From: Whalleya microplaca
Lineage: Eukaryota; Ascomycota; Sordariomycetes; Xylariales; Xylariaceae
Direction: 5' to 3'
DNA: 64,000 nucleotides
NCBI GenBank assembly: GCA_022497155.1
Contig: MU385755.1
Coordinates: 1 to 64,000 of the forward strand
Shown here: positions 34,050-43,833 of the stretch, in pieces
Position numbering within the stretch: the stretch's first letter is position 1
Layout of the letters: the number at the start of each line of letters is the position of its first letter
Notes under the pieces: generated by a model
The model's input: the letters and a program-made list of their open reading frames with translations, nothing else
Database searches by the model: none
Told to the model about the DNA's origin: nothing
Position numbers and translations under genes: made by a program

Positions 34050-34770
34050 TTATTTTTGCTGCGCTTTCTTAGCGAGCCGCTCCTTAGCTTGAGCTCGCTC
34101 CTCCGCCAGCCTTCCGACGTGACCAAGTTTCTAAATAATCTTATCGCTGACGTCGGCGAGGATCTCACGCCTGTTCGTGTCTGTGCGTTTAACTATCCCG
34201 GTCTAATGTAGTAGGTTCGGGCCTCCTAATTGAATCTAACGGGATTTCGGGAATGGCGCCACCCACAAGGTTGGCTCTGGCCAGGCATAAGCCAAAAGCC
34301 TGCCCGCCGATACGGAAGATATATTCCGTAGATGATGGTCTACCGCGTGCGTAGATCTAACGTCGCATTTTACTGCGTCTGCCGTCGAATCATTCAACTA
34401 TCCAATACGTACGATCGTGGCTTTTTCTAAGGGCTTCACGGGCCTCGTAAGATCTGAGGATATATAGAGCCTTTACCCGCTGCCAAAAACTCTTTAGTTC
34501 AGCCGCAGATTCAATTCCTCCGAGGTTGCTAGAAATCTGGGCTGACAGATCTCGATTAGTTGGCGTCGCATGGCAAGGCCGGGGTTCCATGATCGGTATG
34601 AAACAATGCCCGTCTCTGATGGGAAAGGGGGAATAGCGGCGTGCGCAAAACGGGCAGACGGGATCAGTTATATTTCTCGGCACAGGATTCCCACCAGTCC
34701 TTTTGTTGCCGCACGAAGCTAATGTCAGCCACATTTTGCTACGTGTACAAGCTTCAAGCAAAGCGATCAT
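34050..34770 (-). pseudogene. Decayed unknown gene, Cys-rich front part
   Basis: A minus-strand ATG at 34770 opens 126 codons (MIALLEACTRSKMW...) with a CPFCARRY motif and a helical part (FWQRVKALYILRSYEAREAL), ending in TGA at 34390. Downstream on the same strand other frames read YIFRIGGQAFGLCLARANL and then IPEIPLDSIRRPEP (about 34325-34210), followed by REILADVSDKII, a TAG, and KLGHVGRLAEERAQAKERL to a stop at 34050. Consecutive coding-like pieces in changing frames on one strand suggest a single eroded gene. The family is not recognised; a mobile-element protein is possible because of the basic AEERAQAKERLAKK tail, but unproven. Confidence 0.35.
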
Positions 34771-36874
34771 TCATGGCTGAGGCCCACTGTCTTAACTACA
34801 TACATAGCGGCGGGCGCGTGAGATAATACCTAATCCTGAGAGCTGGAACGCATAACGCGGGCAAAGGTCCCTATCAGACGAACCGCTATGATCGCCTTTA
34901 TCAAGCTTACCCCGTGTTCTACCAAGCAAACATTCCGCAAGGGACTAACTAGTTCGCCCAGGATCAATTGGCATCCCTCATTCCGGGAAATTTGAGGCTA
35001 TACTGATCCATTGCTTAGTTTATGCTTTAATCCAGCTGCTTGGGATTATTCCAAGGCCATACATATGCAGAGCATTGACAACAACTCGTGATTGCGTCAG
35101 GCCATGCTCGGCAGTTTGGGTGAATCGTCAACCTAGATCCTAGCCCTAGGTACACTCGACCCTTCGTAAGGCGAAATCAGATATTACTTCAACTTATAAT
35201 GGGAAGGATCAAGATAAGCCGTGATGTGATGCCACTTTCCGATATCTAATCCTTTTATGGCGATATCAATCTCGATATTTTCGATATAGTATCAGATACC
35301 TTATCCATGTAATATTAACAGTCCAAACTAAAGAAATCATCTCTCACCAGCCGTACTCTTTGTTGATCACTTCTGTAGTTCAGGAAACTGCCAACACCAA
35401 CTATCATTTGCCCTGCCGATTGCCCCTAAGTGAATACTATCTCCTATTATAGCTGTTTATAATACATAAGTCTAAATAGAGCTATTCTAGAAGGACATAA
35501 GCTAGACTCCAGTATTGCACAATAGTATAGACTCTCTATCTTGCGAATGGTTGAATATCTTCTCCTACCCAGTTACATCTGCTGTTTTCCGGTTTCCCTT
35601 GTGATCTACAGGGATAACATAAAATATTACCTATGTATATACATACCAAACCTCGACGCAAGTGCTACGGCCTAAAAGTCACCCGTGTACATCCAGCACC
35701 TCATACTCACGTATCATGAAGCTAACTGAGCGATGCTTGCCCATGACATGCCTGGCAAGTAATGAAGCACGAATACATCTGTCATGAGACGATTATACCA
35801 TAAAGCTATGCGATGAGATGAGATACTCTACATTTGCTAGCATGCTGTCACTCCAAACTGATAAGGATGCAATAAAGTCGACTCTTTACACATGTATGTA
35901 TGTATGTATGTATGTATGTATGTATGTATGTAGGTAGGTAGGTATGTTTGTTTCCAGGAGGACTGCCTTCATGCCAATAAAGCCACCAATATTTTCACTC
36001 GGTTTATTCGAACATATTGAGATGAGTAGATAGCTGAGTTGAGCTAGGCAGAGTATACATATATAAGGACCGCAACTAGCTACCGTCATTATACCAGACT
36101 CATTACTAGAAAACCAGCTGCACATTTAGTATTCAGTTTACTAAAAACGCGTACTTTGAGCTATGCAGAGGCGTGTGTATACCAGGAGGTATAAATTACC
36201 TAGCAAGAAGAAACAGTTCGTCCATCACATACGTTCATGTCGAGTAAAGAGCAAAAACTTCGACCCCTTACATAACCCGAAGATAATTCCTTCCCTTAGA
36301 CCATCTGACATGTAGATGACAAGTATGTGTAAGTAAAAAAATGAAAAAAGTACCCATTCCAGGATTTGAACTAAGCACCTTCTAAAGATTTAAAAAAAAA
36401 TTTCACCCGAAGGCTAATCTTTCCGTCGTGAAGCTGCCCTTGCTGTCTGCGTAGTTGTGTAACGCCCTCCCCTGAGGGGCTCAAGGAGGCCGCAACAGAA
36501 ACTCCAACTCCCTCGCCATGCCGGCTTGGTGATAATGAGATGCAATATTATGGTATATAACCCTTACTCTGTCACTAACCTAGGTACCTCGGTATCTTTT
36601 TTCTTGCAATACATATATGTATGTAGATGTGTGGTGCTCCCGCTCGACATTTCAATACACCAAAAACATCCCACATACAAACAAACAGGATTCATGCGTA
36701 TCATCTCGTATCATTATCATAATTAGTAAACGATATATACAGTAACATCAGCGCTTGCACACGCACTCACATACACACACACACGCATACACAGGACCTC
36801 CTGACCCCCCATCATCCAAGAGATCCCAGTCCCATGGATCAACCCATCCGTCCATCCATCCACCCACCCATCAA
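34771..36874. other. Gene-poor stretch
   Basis: AT-rich, no gene supported. It contains a microsatellite at 35892-35944 and a tRNA-like fragment on the minus strand near 36345-36420 that does not fold as an intact tRNA. Confidence 0.5.
35892..35944. repeat. (ATGT)n microsatellite followed by (TAGG)n
   Basis: About ten ATGT units (35892-35931) pass into three TAGG units (35931-35944). Read directly. Confidence 0.95.
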
Positions 36875-38137
36875 TCAATCGCCGCTAATCTTCGCGTGCC
36901 TGAAGTACTTCATGCCGATCCAGGCGACGACGACCCAGACCCAGGCCATGATGCAGGTGAGGATGATGAGGGCGGGGTAGTACCCGACGATGGGCAGCGT
37001 CGGGTCGTCCTCGAACTCGGGCGGCGCGTAGGGCGTGGTGCCGACGTCCCAGGCCCAGGACCAGATGTTGAAGCACGAGCCGATGCCGATGATGAACACG
37101 AACCACGTCACGACCAGGATCATCCAGCCCCACCACGCCGTCTCGCCGTAGTCGTGCGGCTCCTCCGCCGACGTCGGCAGCGGGCTCGCCGTCAGCCCCT
37201 GCAGCGACAGCGGCGACTTGCTGTGCTTGACCGACCGCCGCCGCTGCAGCGACGTCGTCGTCGACGACCCCCCCGCCGCCCCGCCGCTCCGGTTCGGCGA
37301 GTAGTAGGAGGCCGCGTCCGAGCCGGACGAGCGCTGCTCCGGCCGCAGCGGCGACGGCAGGTGCACGCCCGGGATGGCGGACGGCCCGTCCTCCTCGTCC
37401 GTCGTCGACGTGTACGAGATCGTGGGGCTCGTGACTTGCGACGACTCGGCTGCTGCTGCTGCTGCTGCTGCGTCAGGGGCCGCCGACACCACCCGCGGCG
37501 GCCCTGCCATCTTCTCCCCTTGCCGCGCCGCGGCGTAGCCGTCCATGGAGGGCCGCGGCGTCGTCATCGCATCCGAGATCCCCAGCCCCAGGAAGCCCGA
37601 GCCCCCGCCTCCCCCGTCCTCCTCATCGTCCGCTGCTGCTAGGCCTGCTGTGCCTGTGCCTGTGCCTGTGCCATTCAATATAGGAGCGCTCGCGGGCAGC
37701 TGGCGCTGGTCCCCTAAAGCCGTCTGCGCGGTGGTGGCGGCGGTGGTGGTGTCGATGGCGAGGGGTCTGAGCTCGCCTCGCCGGGTGTTGTCCCCGCGCG
37801 CGGCGCCGCGGCCTAGGAGGGCGACTTTCCGCAGAGACCCCTTACGCTTGCGGGTCTTCTGCTGCTGGGAGATAGCAGAGAGCGCGCGCGGCGGTGGGCT
37901 GTGCGTGGAAGAAGAAGAGGCGCCATGTTGTCGGGGGCTGCTGCTGCTGCTGTTGTCGACGCCGTGCGTGCGGGCTTCGTTCAGGTTCGATTTGCTGTCG
38001 GAGGTGCGCAGGAAGGGGAATTTGGAGAGGATACTGCCGCCGGAGCCGCTTCGTTTGCGCCCGTGGGTGGTAGAGTCTGGCGAGGCGTTTTGCGCTTGGA
38101 CTTGGGCGTGCGCCTGGGATGGAGTTATGTTCTCCAT
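36875..38137 (-). CDS. PIG-Y-type GPI-GlcNAc transferase subunit with long N-terminal extension
   Basis: One exon of 420 residues, ATG at 38137. The first 325 residues are low-complexity and disordered (Ser, Ala, Gly, Arg runs; repeated GTGTGT and AAAAAAAA). The last 95 residues are well ordered: AWWGWMILVVTWFVFIIG and YYPALIILTCIMAWVWVVVA form two membrane segments at about 334-355 and 383-407, linked by SCFNIWSWAWDVG...PYAPPEFEDDPTLPIVG. It ends WIGMKYFRHAKISGD, which corresponds to the WMGIKLFRHN-type ending of PIG-Y. PIG-Y is a small subunit of the ER enzyme that transfers GlcNAc to phosphatidylinositol, the first step of GPI-anchor synthesis. The yeast counterpart is Eri1. Animal PIG-Y is about 70 residues, so the extension is fungus-specific. 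Family call moderate to good. Confidence 0.72.
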   Translation of the reverse strand: MENITPSQAHAQVQAQNASPDSTTHGRKRSGSGGSILSKFPFLRTSDSKSNLNEARTHGVDNSSSSSPRQHGASSSSTHSPPPRALSAISQQQKTRKRKGSLRKVALLGRGAARGDNTRRGELRPLAIDTTTAATTAQTALGDQRQLPASAPILNGTGTGTGTAGLAAADDEEDGGGGGSGFLGLGISDAMTTPRPSMDGYAAARQGEKMAGPPRVVSAAPDAAAAAAAAESSQVTSPTISYTSTTDEEDGPSAIPGVHLPSPLRPEQRSSGSDAASYYSPNRSGGAAGGSSTTTSLQRRRSVKHSKSPLSLQGLTASPLPTSAEEPHDYGETAWWGWMILVVTWFVFIIGIGSCFNIWSWAWDVGTTPYAPPEFEDDPTLPIVGYYPALIILTCIMAWVWVVVAWIGMKYFRHAKISGD

Positions 38138-39032
38138 GTTGTGGTGTCGTGTACGTTGTTCAGATTTCGGTGCCTCAGGACGGGGGAAGAAGGCTCGTGG
38201 TGTTTCCCATTGTTGCTTACATAGTAGAAGAAATATAGACTAGACTAAGATGGAGGAATCGTAAAGGGCATTCACACAGATATATGTAGGGCAGGTCTCG
38301 TCATTAAAGTTTACCTACTTAAGTAAGTAAGAAGTAGGCAGGGAAAGGTTCCAGGTAATGGGAATGGGAATGGAAGTTGGAATTCGAAGGTTGAAAATAA
38401 AGTTCACGATTAAAGTGCAGCGGCGGCTCTTTAGCGTGTTACCCTGTTAGTACGCCCCTGTTCCACCTCCCCGCGACGCTCCTACGCCTTTGCACAACCC
38501 ACTCCAGCGGATCTTGCCCCTGAAGGATAGGGTGGATAGGTGCCTAGAACCCATAGAACATTGAACCTAGGCTGCTAGGCAGAGGTACAGAATACAGTAT
38601 GTGCATACATGGTATACATATCTGTAAGTATGTACATAAGGTATTGTAGGTCTGATCTTCCGCATGTAAACTGTAATGTACATAGATCAAATACGTAATA
38701 AGGTACAGTTTATCCCGTCCCATTCCATCCCACCTGTCCACTCCCGGCCAGGCCACATATATCGCGCCTCCACGGCCGCAACATACTCACTCTCACTCTG
38801 AGACAGACTAAGACCAAGACTCGTACCCATGCCGGATATGGAAGCGAGATGAAATTACCACCATCTCCCGACATTCGTTCGCATCCCGAGCAATACGGGA
38901 ACATTATCGATTACTAACTACGGGCGCACCAAGGTAACCTACCTAGTGCCCTGTTTTTTTCCTTTTTCATTCTTCTATCCTTCTGGATCGGGATAAGCGT
39001 CAGGACCGGGTCACTTCGCCAGATGATTGGCG
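38138..39032. promoter_or_regulatory. Divergent promoter region between PIG-Y-like and Zrg17-like genes
   Basis: About 900 bp between two divergent starts; both promoters must lie here. CT-rich tract CCTTTTTCATTCTTCTATCC occurs near 38961-38980, about 60 bp before the plus-strand ATG. No specific binding site was recognised. Confidence 0.4.
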
Positions 39033-40583
39033 ATGGCGCGTGGTTCTCGTCCTCCACCACCTCCCATCGAAATCACTCCTATCGAAACCACCCCTGAGAT
39101 CCACCTGCCCGACGACCGCGACGACCGCGACGACTACGACGACCAATTCCATTCCAGTTCCGATTCCTTTGCGTATGACCACAACCAAGACCACTCTTTT
39201 CTTCTCACCCCTGACCAGGACGCCTTCTACGACCCCAATCGACTGTCACCAGTCGTACCCACCTTCCAAAGCAACAACCTCTTGAGTCCCAACATGGCCT
39301 CGAGCTCCGGAGGTCTCAATGGCTTCTCAAACGAGAACTCTGCCCCCATTGATATTCCCAATGCGGGCGCTCCCAATCCCTTCAACTTCCAGACCCAGAT
39401 CATATCCACGTCGCCCGTCAAAGCGAACGTAGGCCAGCGTCGTGGCCACAAGTACAAGCATTCGAGCATCAGTGCTCAGCACCAGATCTTCCAAGAGCCA
39501 CCTCCGCGTCCCCCGCTAGCTCTCCCGCGCGATCTGCCCGTGCCCACGGCGAAGGAGGCATGGAACTCCATGTCCAAGGACCAGCGCCGCCGGCTATACT
39601 GGTGCATATGCCACCTCACCGTGGCCGTCTGCGTCTTCCTCTCGGCGCACGGCTCCTTGGCCATGACCGCGCTCTCGCACCTGGTATTCTTCGACGTCGG
39701 GTCGGCGCTGATCTGCGTCGCCGTCGAGGTGTTCGGCAACTTCGAGGTGTGGAAGCGCAGCAGCATCCGGCACCCGTTCGGGCTCGAGCGCGCCGAGGTG
39801 CTCGCCGGCTTCGCCATGAGCATCTTCCTGATCTTCGGCGGCTTCGACCTGGTCAGCCACAACCTGAAGCACGTCCTGGAGGGGAAGAGCGGGCACGTGG
39901 CACACCACCCGGACCCGCACGCGGGCGCGCCCCGCGTCGAGCTCGGCAGCCTCGACATGACCAGCCTGGCCGCCATCGCCGGCACGCTCGTCAGCGCCTA
40001 CGGCCTCAGGAACCACGCGAGGATTAGCAAGGTCATGCGTGTGAGCTATCTGGCCAGCCTGCCCAGCGTCCTCTCCAACCCCTTCCACTTCCTCACCCTG
40101 TCCACCTCGACCCTGATGGTGCTGCTGCCCCTGCTCTCGATCCCGATGCACATCGTGCTCGACAGCGCCATCTGCGGCCTGGTGGCCATCGCCATGTTCC
40201 TGCTCGGCCTGCGGCTCGCCATCGCGCAGGGTCTGATGCTGCTGATGAGCTACGGCGGGCGATCCGGAACCACGACGACGAGCTCCTCCGGCACCGGCAA
40301 GAGCAAGGACGTCAGCGTCGCCGACGTCGTGCGCGAGATCGAGTCCGAGCCCAGCGTCGAGCGGGTCGAGGAGGCGCAGTTCTGGCAGGTGCACTACGGC
40401 CTCTGCATGGCCAACGTCAAGCTGTGCGTCGTGCGCGGCAGCGACGACGCCACCCTCAGCCGCCTGCGCGCGCGCGTCGCGAGCCTCATCCAGAATCGCC
40501 TGGGCGAGGGCTACGGCAAGGGGGGCAGCCTGCGCTGGGAGGTTAGTCTGCAGATGGGCACGGGTGTTGTTGCTAGGTCTTGA
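39033..40583 (+). CDS. zrg17: Cation diffusion facilitator, Zrg17-like zinc transporter
   Basis: One exon of 516 residues from the ATG at 39033. The first 185 residues are acidic and disordered. Six membrane segments follow from about 189 (YWCICHLTVAVCVFLSAHG), 216-235, 252-272, 309-327 and a pair at about 361-400. Between segments 2 and 3 lies FGNFEVWKRSSIRHPFGLERAEVLAGFAMS, the RxPxGLERAEVLAGF signature of ER/Golgi CDF transporters. The cytosolic C-terminal domain (ADVVREIES ... VHYGLCMANVKLCVV) is the usual ferredoxin-like CDF tail. Segment 5 keeps His373-x3-Asp377. In segment 2 the spacing is His216-x4-Asp221, so the usual HxxxD is not exact. Zrg17 forms a heteromeric zinc importer of the ER with Msc2 in yeast (Cis4 in fission yeast). 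Whether this is Zrg17 rather than Msc2 rests on the length, the long N-terminus and the odd site. Confidence 0.85.
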   Translation: MARGSRPPPPPIEITPIETTPEIHLPDDRDDRDDYDDQFHSSSDSFAYDHNQDHSFLLTPDQDAFYDPNRLSPVVPTFQSNNLLSPNMASSSGGLNGFSNENSAPIDIPNAGAPNPFNFQTQIISTSPVKANVGQRRGHKYKHSSISAQHQIFQEPPPRPPLALPRDLPVPTAKEAWNSMSKDQRRRLYWCICHLTVAVCVFLSAHGSLAMTALSHLVFFDVGSALICVAVEVFGNFEVWKRSSIRHPFGLERAEVLAGFAMSIFLIFGGFDLVSHNLKHVLEGKSGHVAHHPDPHAGAPRVELGSLDMTSLAAIAGTLVSAYGLRNHARISKVMRVSYLASLPSVLSNPFHFLTLSTSTLMVLLPLLSIPMHIVLDSAICGLVAIAMFLLGLRLAIAQGLMLLMSYGGRSGTTTTSSSGTGKSKDVSVADVVREIESEPSVERVEEAQFWQVHYGLCMANVKLCVVRGSDDATLSRLRARVASLIQNRLGEGYGKGGSLRWEVSLQMGTGVVARS

Positions 40584-42351
40584 GTTGAGACTTCCAGGCC
40601 AGGCCCCTTGATTGCTTGCTTGTTTGGTTGTTCGGTAGGGACACTGGCTGGCTGGCTGACTGACTGGCTATTATATGATAAACGGTGTAGACAGGTAGAG
40701 GGCATTTACTGGGCGTCGGTGCTTTTCTATGTTCTATTTTTGGCGAAACAAAAAAACTAGGTTCTGGTGCTGGTGTTCATCGAGATATCCCATCTTCGTG
40801 TATATATTTTTTCTGGCCCCCCGAGAACTATGTGAATATGAATACCAATTCGAAAGATCCTTTTAGATAACTGGTTAAGTGCTAGGTGCCGAGTACGTTT
40901 CTGAAGAATTGGGCTTTCTCTAGACCAGGTGTGAGGGGTCGCAAAGATGGGCTAGGTTGTAGTAGTTTCTAGTCTGTTGTTGATATATGTCATCGATAAT
41001 AGCACCTCTAATCTGCCGTATTGAAGAAGTAATGGATTAGACCATAGGGGGGGGGAGGGGGCGTAGTATAAATAACGATTAAGAGCTGTGTTGGCCTCTA
41101 AGCGTCTGATGCTCACCCACTCATCGATTTTCATCTATTCAGTCTATTCATTATATAGAACGCAGCAGCTACCAGGCCTAAGCCCAGAACCCATTAATAT
41201 TGAGTTGGGGTCAAATACATTATAGTCTCGTTCAGTAATGGCAATTTGTCTGCGGTATCATATCGATGGCTGTCTTCGATTCTGGCAACAGAGCCTGGGA
41301 GATATCGCCATGAAGTTACGTTAAGGGGTTATATTACATAGCGTCAAGCTATATTAAAAACGTGTCGAGTTTGATTCCAGGATGCATTTGTTTGGTATTC
41401 ATTCACTTTGTTAGCTCATCTCATACTAGGTAGAACGTACTCTCAGAATATCATTTCCTCCAAGCGTGTATCTAAGCTATGTAGCCTCCTTTCTGACCAG
41501 CATGAGCATTATATGCCAACTCTGTCGACGTTGCCGTGAGATTCGGGGTCCGCCCGAAAGAATTATAAGGGTATTATAACCAACTGATTTTCTGTTTCTC
41601 TACTCACTCGATCAGCTTTAAGTTCATAAGTCAGTTATAGAATAAAGTTACGTTCACTTTGATCAAGATGACTTGATATAGGTCGTGACTGTTGGCTAGT
41701 TACAAGGGATTCGGCTTTTGAGAATAACTTCACTTTCCACACCAACCCCCAGCCTCCGCCCTGTTACCTAGTAAATCTGGCCATGCTCTACGACAATAGA
41801 TAGACGGCTTCATCTAAGAGATATGTTGCCCTCCGATACGTTCTGTAACTAGCACATCAACCTAGAGCTGGATCCAGACGAGTATTAAGTATCTTCGTCA
41901 AATTCCTTCTTCAACAGTCATTGCGAGGGCCCTTGGGCGAGCTCTACATTAATTTACCTGGAAGCTATGGTTAAAGATCGACCCACGAATGGGCTGTTTC
42001 GGGATTTGAACTCAGACAGTCACCTAAAGGAATGACTTCCATACTTTTCCAGACAGTGCTGTCCTGTGTCAGTCCTGGTTCGACATCATTGGTCCTTGTC
42101 TTCAACTCTCATAATATCGATACATATCTCTTGTCACAATCAGGACCATCAAAAGAAGTTACAGATATTGTTTTTTCTCGCTTCGCCGACGCCAGCCGAC
42201 GAGTAGAATTAGTACCTAGTATGACTGGCTATGAGGCTGAACCATCGTGCTATCTAACTATAATCCCATAACTGAACCAGAAGAACAAAAATGCATGCGC
42301 TGATGTAATCCTAAAATGGGCGCAACAATAACGAAGGGGTCGGCTGTGTGT
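40584..42351. other. Convergent intergenic stretch
   Basis: Contains the 3' regions of the zinc transporter (+) and the RING gene (-). No gene supported. Near 42001-42013 the minus strand carries a tRNA B-box-like GTTCAAATC, without a foldable tRNA around it. Confidence 0.5.
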
Positions 42352-43833
42352 TTACATAATGTCTATCTTGAGCCAGAAGTTCTCCATTAAGTTTCCGATA
42401 AATTCTTCATAGTTCCCTTGCACGTTACCTGGATTCCACTCCTGCACCACCTCGGCCATCTCCCCCAATTTGTTGACCACGAATTTGAAGATGTCCCACA
42501 GACGGTCCAGAGCGGCGCGCATCGCCGCCTCCTCCGAGTCCCGGTACGCGATCGCGACCTCGTTCAGCTGGATGATTCCGTGGTGCTCCTCCCGGAAGAC
42601 GGCGAGCCGGCTATGCAGGGTCTTGTACTGGAACCACACGTCTTGGACGTGGGTGGTACGCACCGTAGCCTCCTGTGTTGGAAGAAGCCACCCGTAGCAT
42701 ATGGCCATGTCGAAGCAATTCTGGATGGCTTCTTCCATGGCATCCACCCAATCGTGGTCAAGGGCACAGGCGACATAGCCTTTGGTGAACCTCGGAACTT
42801 CGCCCGGCGCCGGCCTGCCGATCGAGGAGTCTGGGTCCGTGAGATCCCAGAGCTTGAAGTGCTCTTGCCTTGGACGATGACCTCTGTTATGTGCTGCGTG
42901 TGGGTAGTAGTGGGTTAACGGCGGTCGATCTGGTAATTCGTCTTCGTCCTCTTGTTGGTGCTAACCCTCGAGGATGTTGTCTGGCAAGGGTCCATACACA
43001 ACAAGCTCATCCTCAGGTACGTCCTGATCTGCGGGTGCTTCTTCACCCGCAGGTATGTTCTCATCGACTTGCAAATTCCCAAGTAAAATGTCGTTCTCAT
43101 CTGCGGGTTCGTCCTGCTCCTACAAGGCCTTATCAGTCAAAATTGCATTACAAAATCAGTACTCAACTGAAAATATATTTGTATTCCTAGATGCGTTCGG
43201 ACTCACGGGCGTGTTTCGATTTGGGGATAGAGGCTCATCGGGAGGTATTTCATCATCCGCGGGTTCGTTTTGCTCCCCTAAGAGTGGCAAGCGCTCATCA
43301 GGATCCGCGACTCCGGGTTCCGCTTCGTCTGGATTTTCGTCCTGGCCTTCACTTGAGATCGAGCTCATCGCCCGGCCAACAGACCACGGAACGGAGGGTG
43401 GGCTTACATTTCCAGGTGGGTAATCATCCAGATCACCTTGGGCGCTCCGGAGGGGTTCGTGGATATTGTTGTATAACGGGCACGAAAACGTGAGTTCTTC
43501 CTTCATGATCTTGACCCCGGGACGCAGCAGCCGCCTCGAGGGGAGGGCATTGCAGCTGTAGAAGAGCCTATAACGGCAATAGGGACAGAGTCCGTTGCCT
43601 CCGTCTTGGGGAGCCAGCTCTAGCCATTTGATGATGCATTTACAGTGGAACATATGGTCGCATGGGAGAGTTATCATCTCCCCCAGGACGACCATGCGAA
43701 GACAGACGTCACAGCATACTTCAGAATTTAGGTCTGGTTTGGCGGTTTGGCGTATCTCTTCTTGCGTCTCCGAGAGCTTGATAAGGCGCTCTGGATTTGT
43801 TGTTGCATCTGATGATTGTGGTATTTCCGCCAT
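42352..43833 (-). CDS. RING-H2 protein with acidic linker and unknown C-terminal domain
   Basis: Three exons on the minus strand, 43833-43207, 43119-42966 and 42893-42352, give 440 residues. Introns are GTGAGT...TGTAG and GTTAGC...CGCAG (with GTTAAC branch); reading through intron 1 or 2 would stop early. Residues 41-86 form a C3H2C3 RING: Cys41, Cys44, Cys58, His60, His63, Cys66, Cys83, Cys86, with CDHMFHCKCIIKWLE typical of RING-H2 ubiquitin ligases. The next 170 residues are acidic and proline-rich with loose repeats of the type NEPADDE / DEPADEN / EEAPADQD. The C-terminal 180 residues begin HFKLWDLTDPDSS and are predicted helical (ALDRLWDIFKFVVNKLGEMAE), with several Trp; no family recognised. 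Likely an E3 ligase with an accessory recognition domain. No membrane segment is seen, so location is unknown. Confidence 0.8.

Noticed and set aside
36755..37642. A 295-codon plus-strand open frame opposite the PIG-Y-like gene
   Set aside because: It is a GC-rich antisense frame made of Arg/Pro/Gly repeats and shadows the well-supported membrane protein on the minus strand.
39594..40394. A 266-codon minus-strand open frame opposite the zinc transporter
   Set aside because: Antisense shadow caused by high GC at third positions; no family features, while the plus frame has clear CDF motifs.
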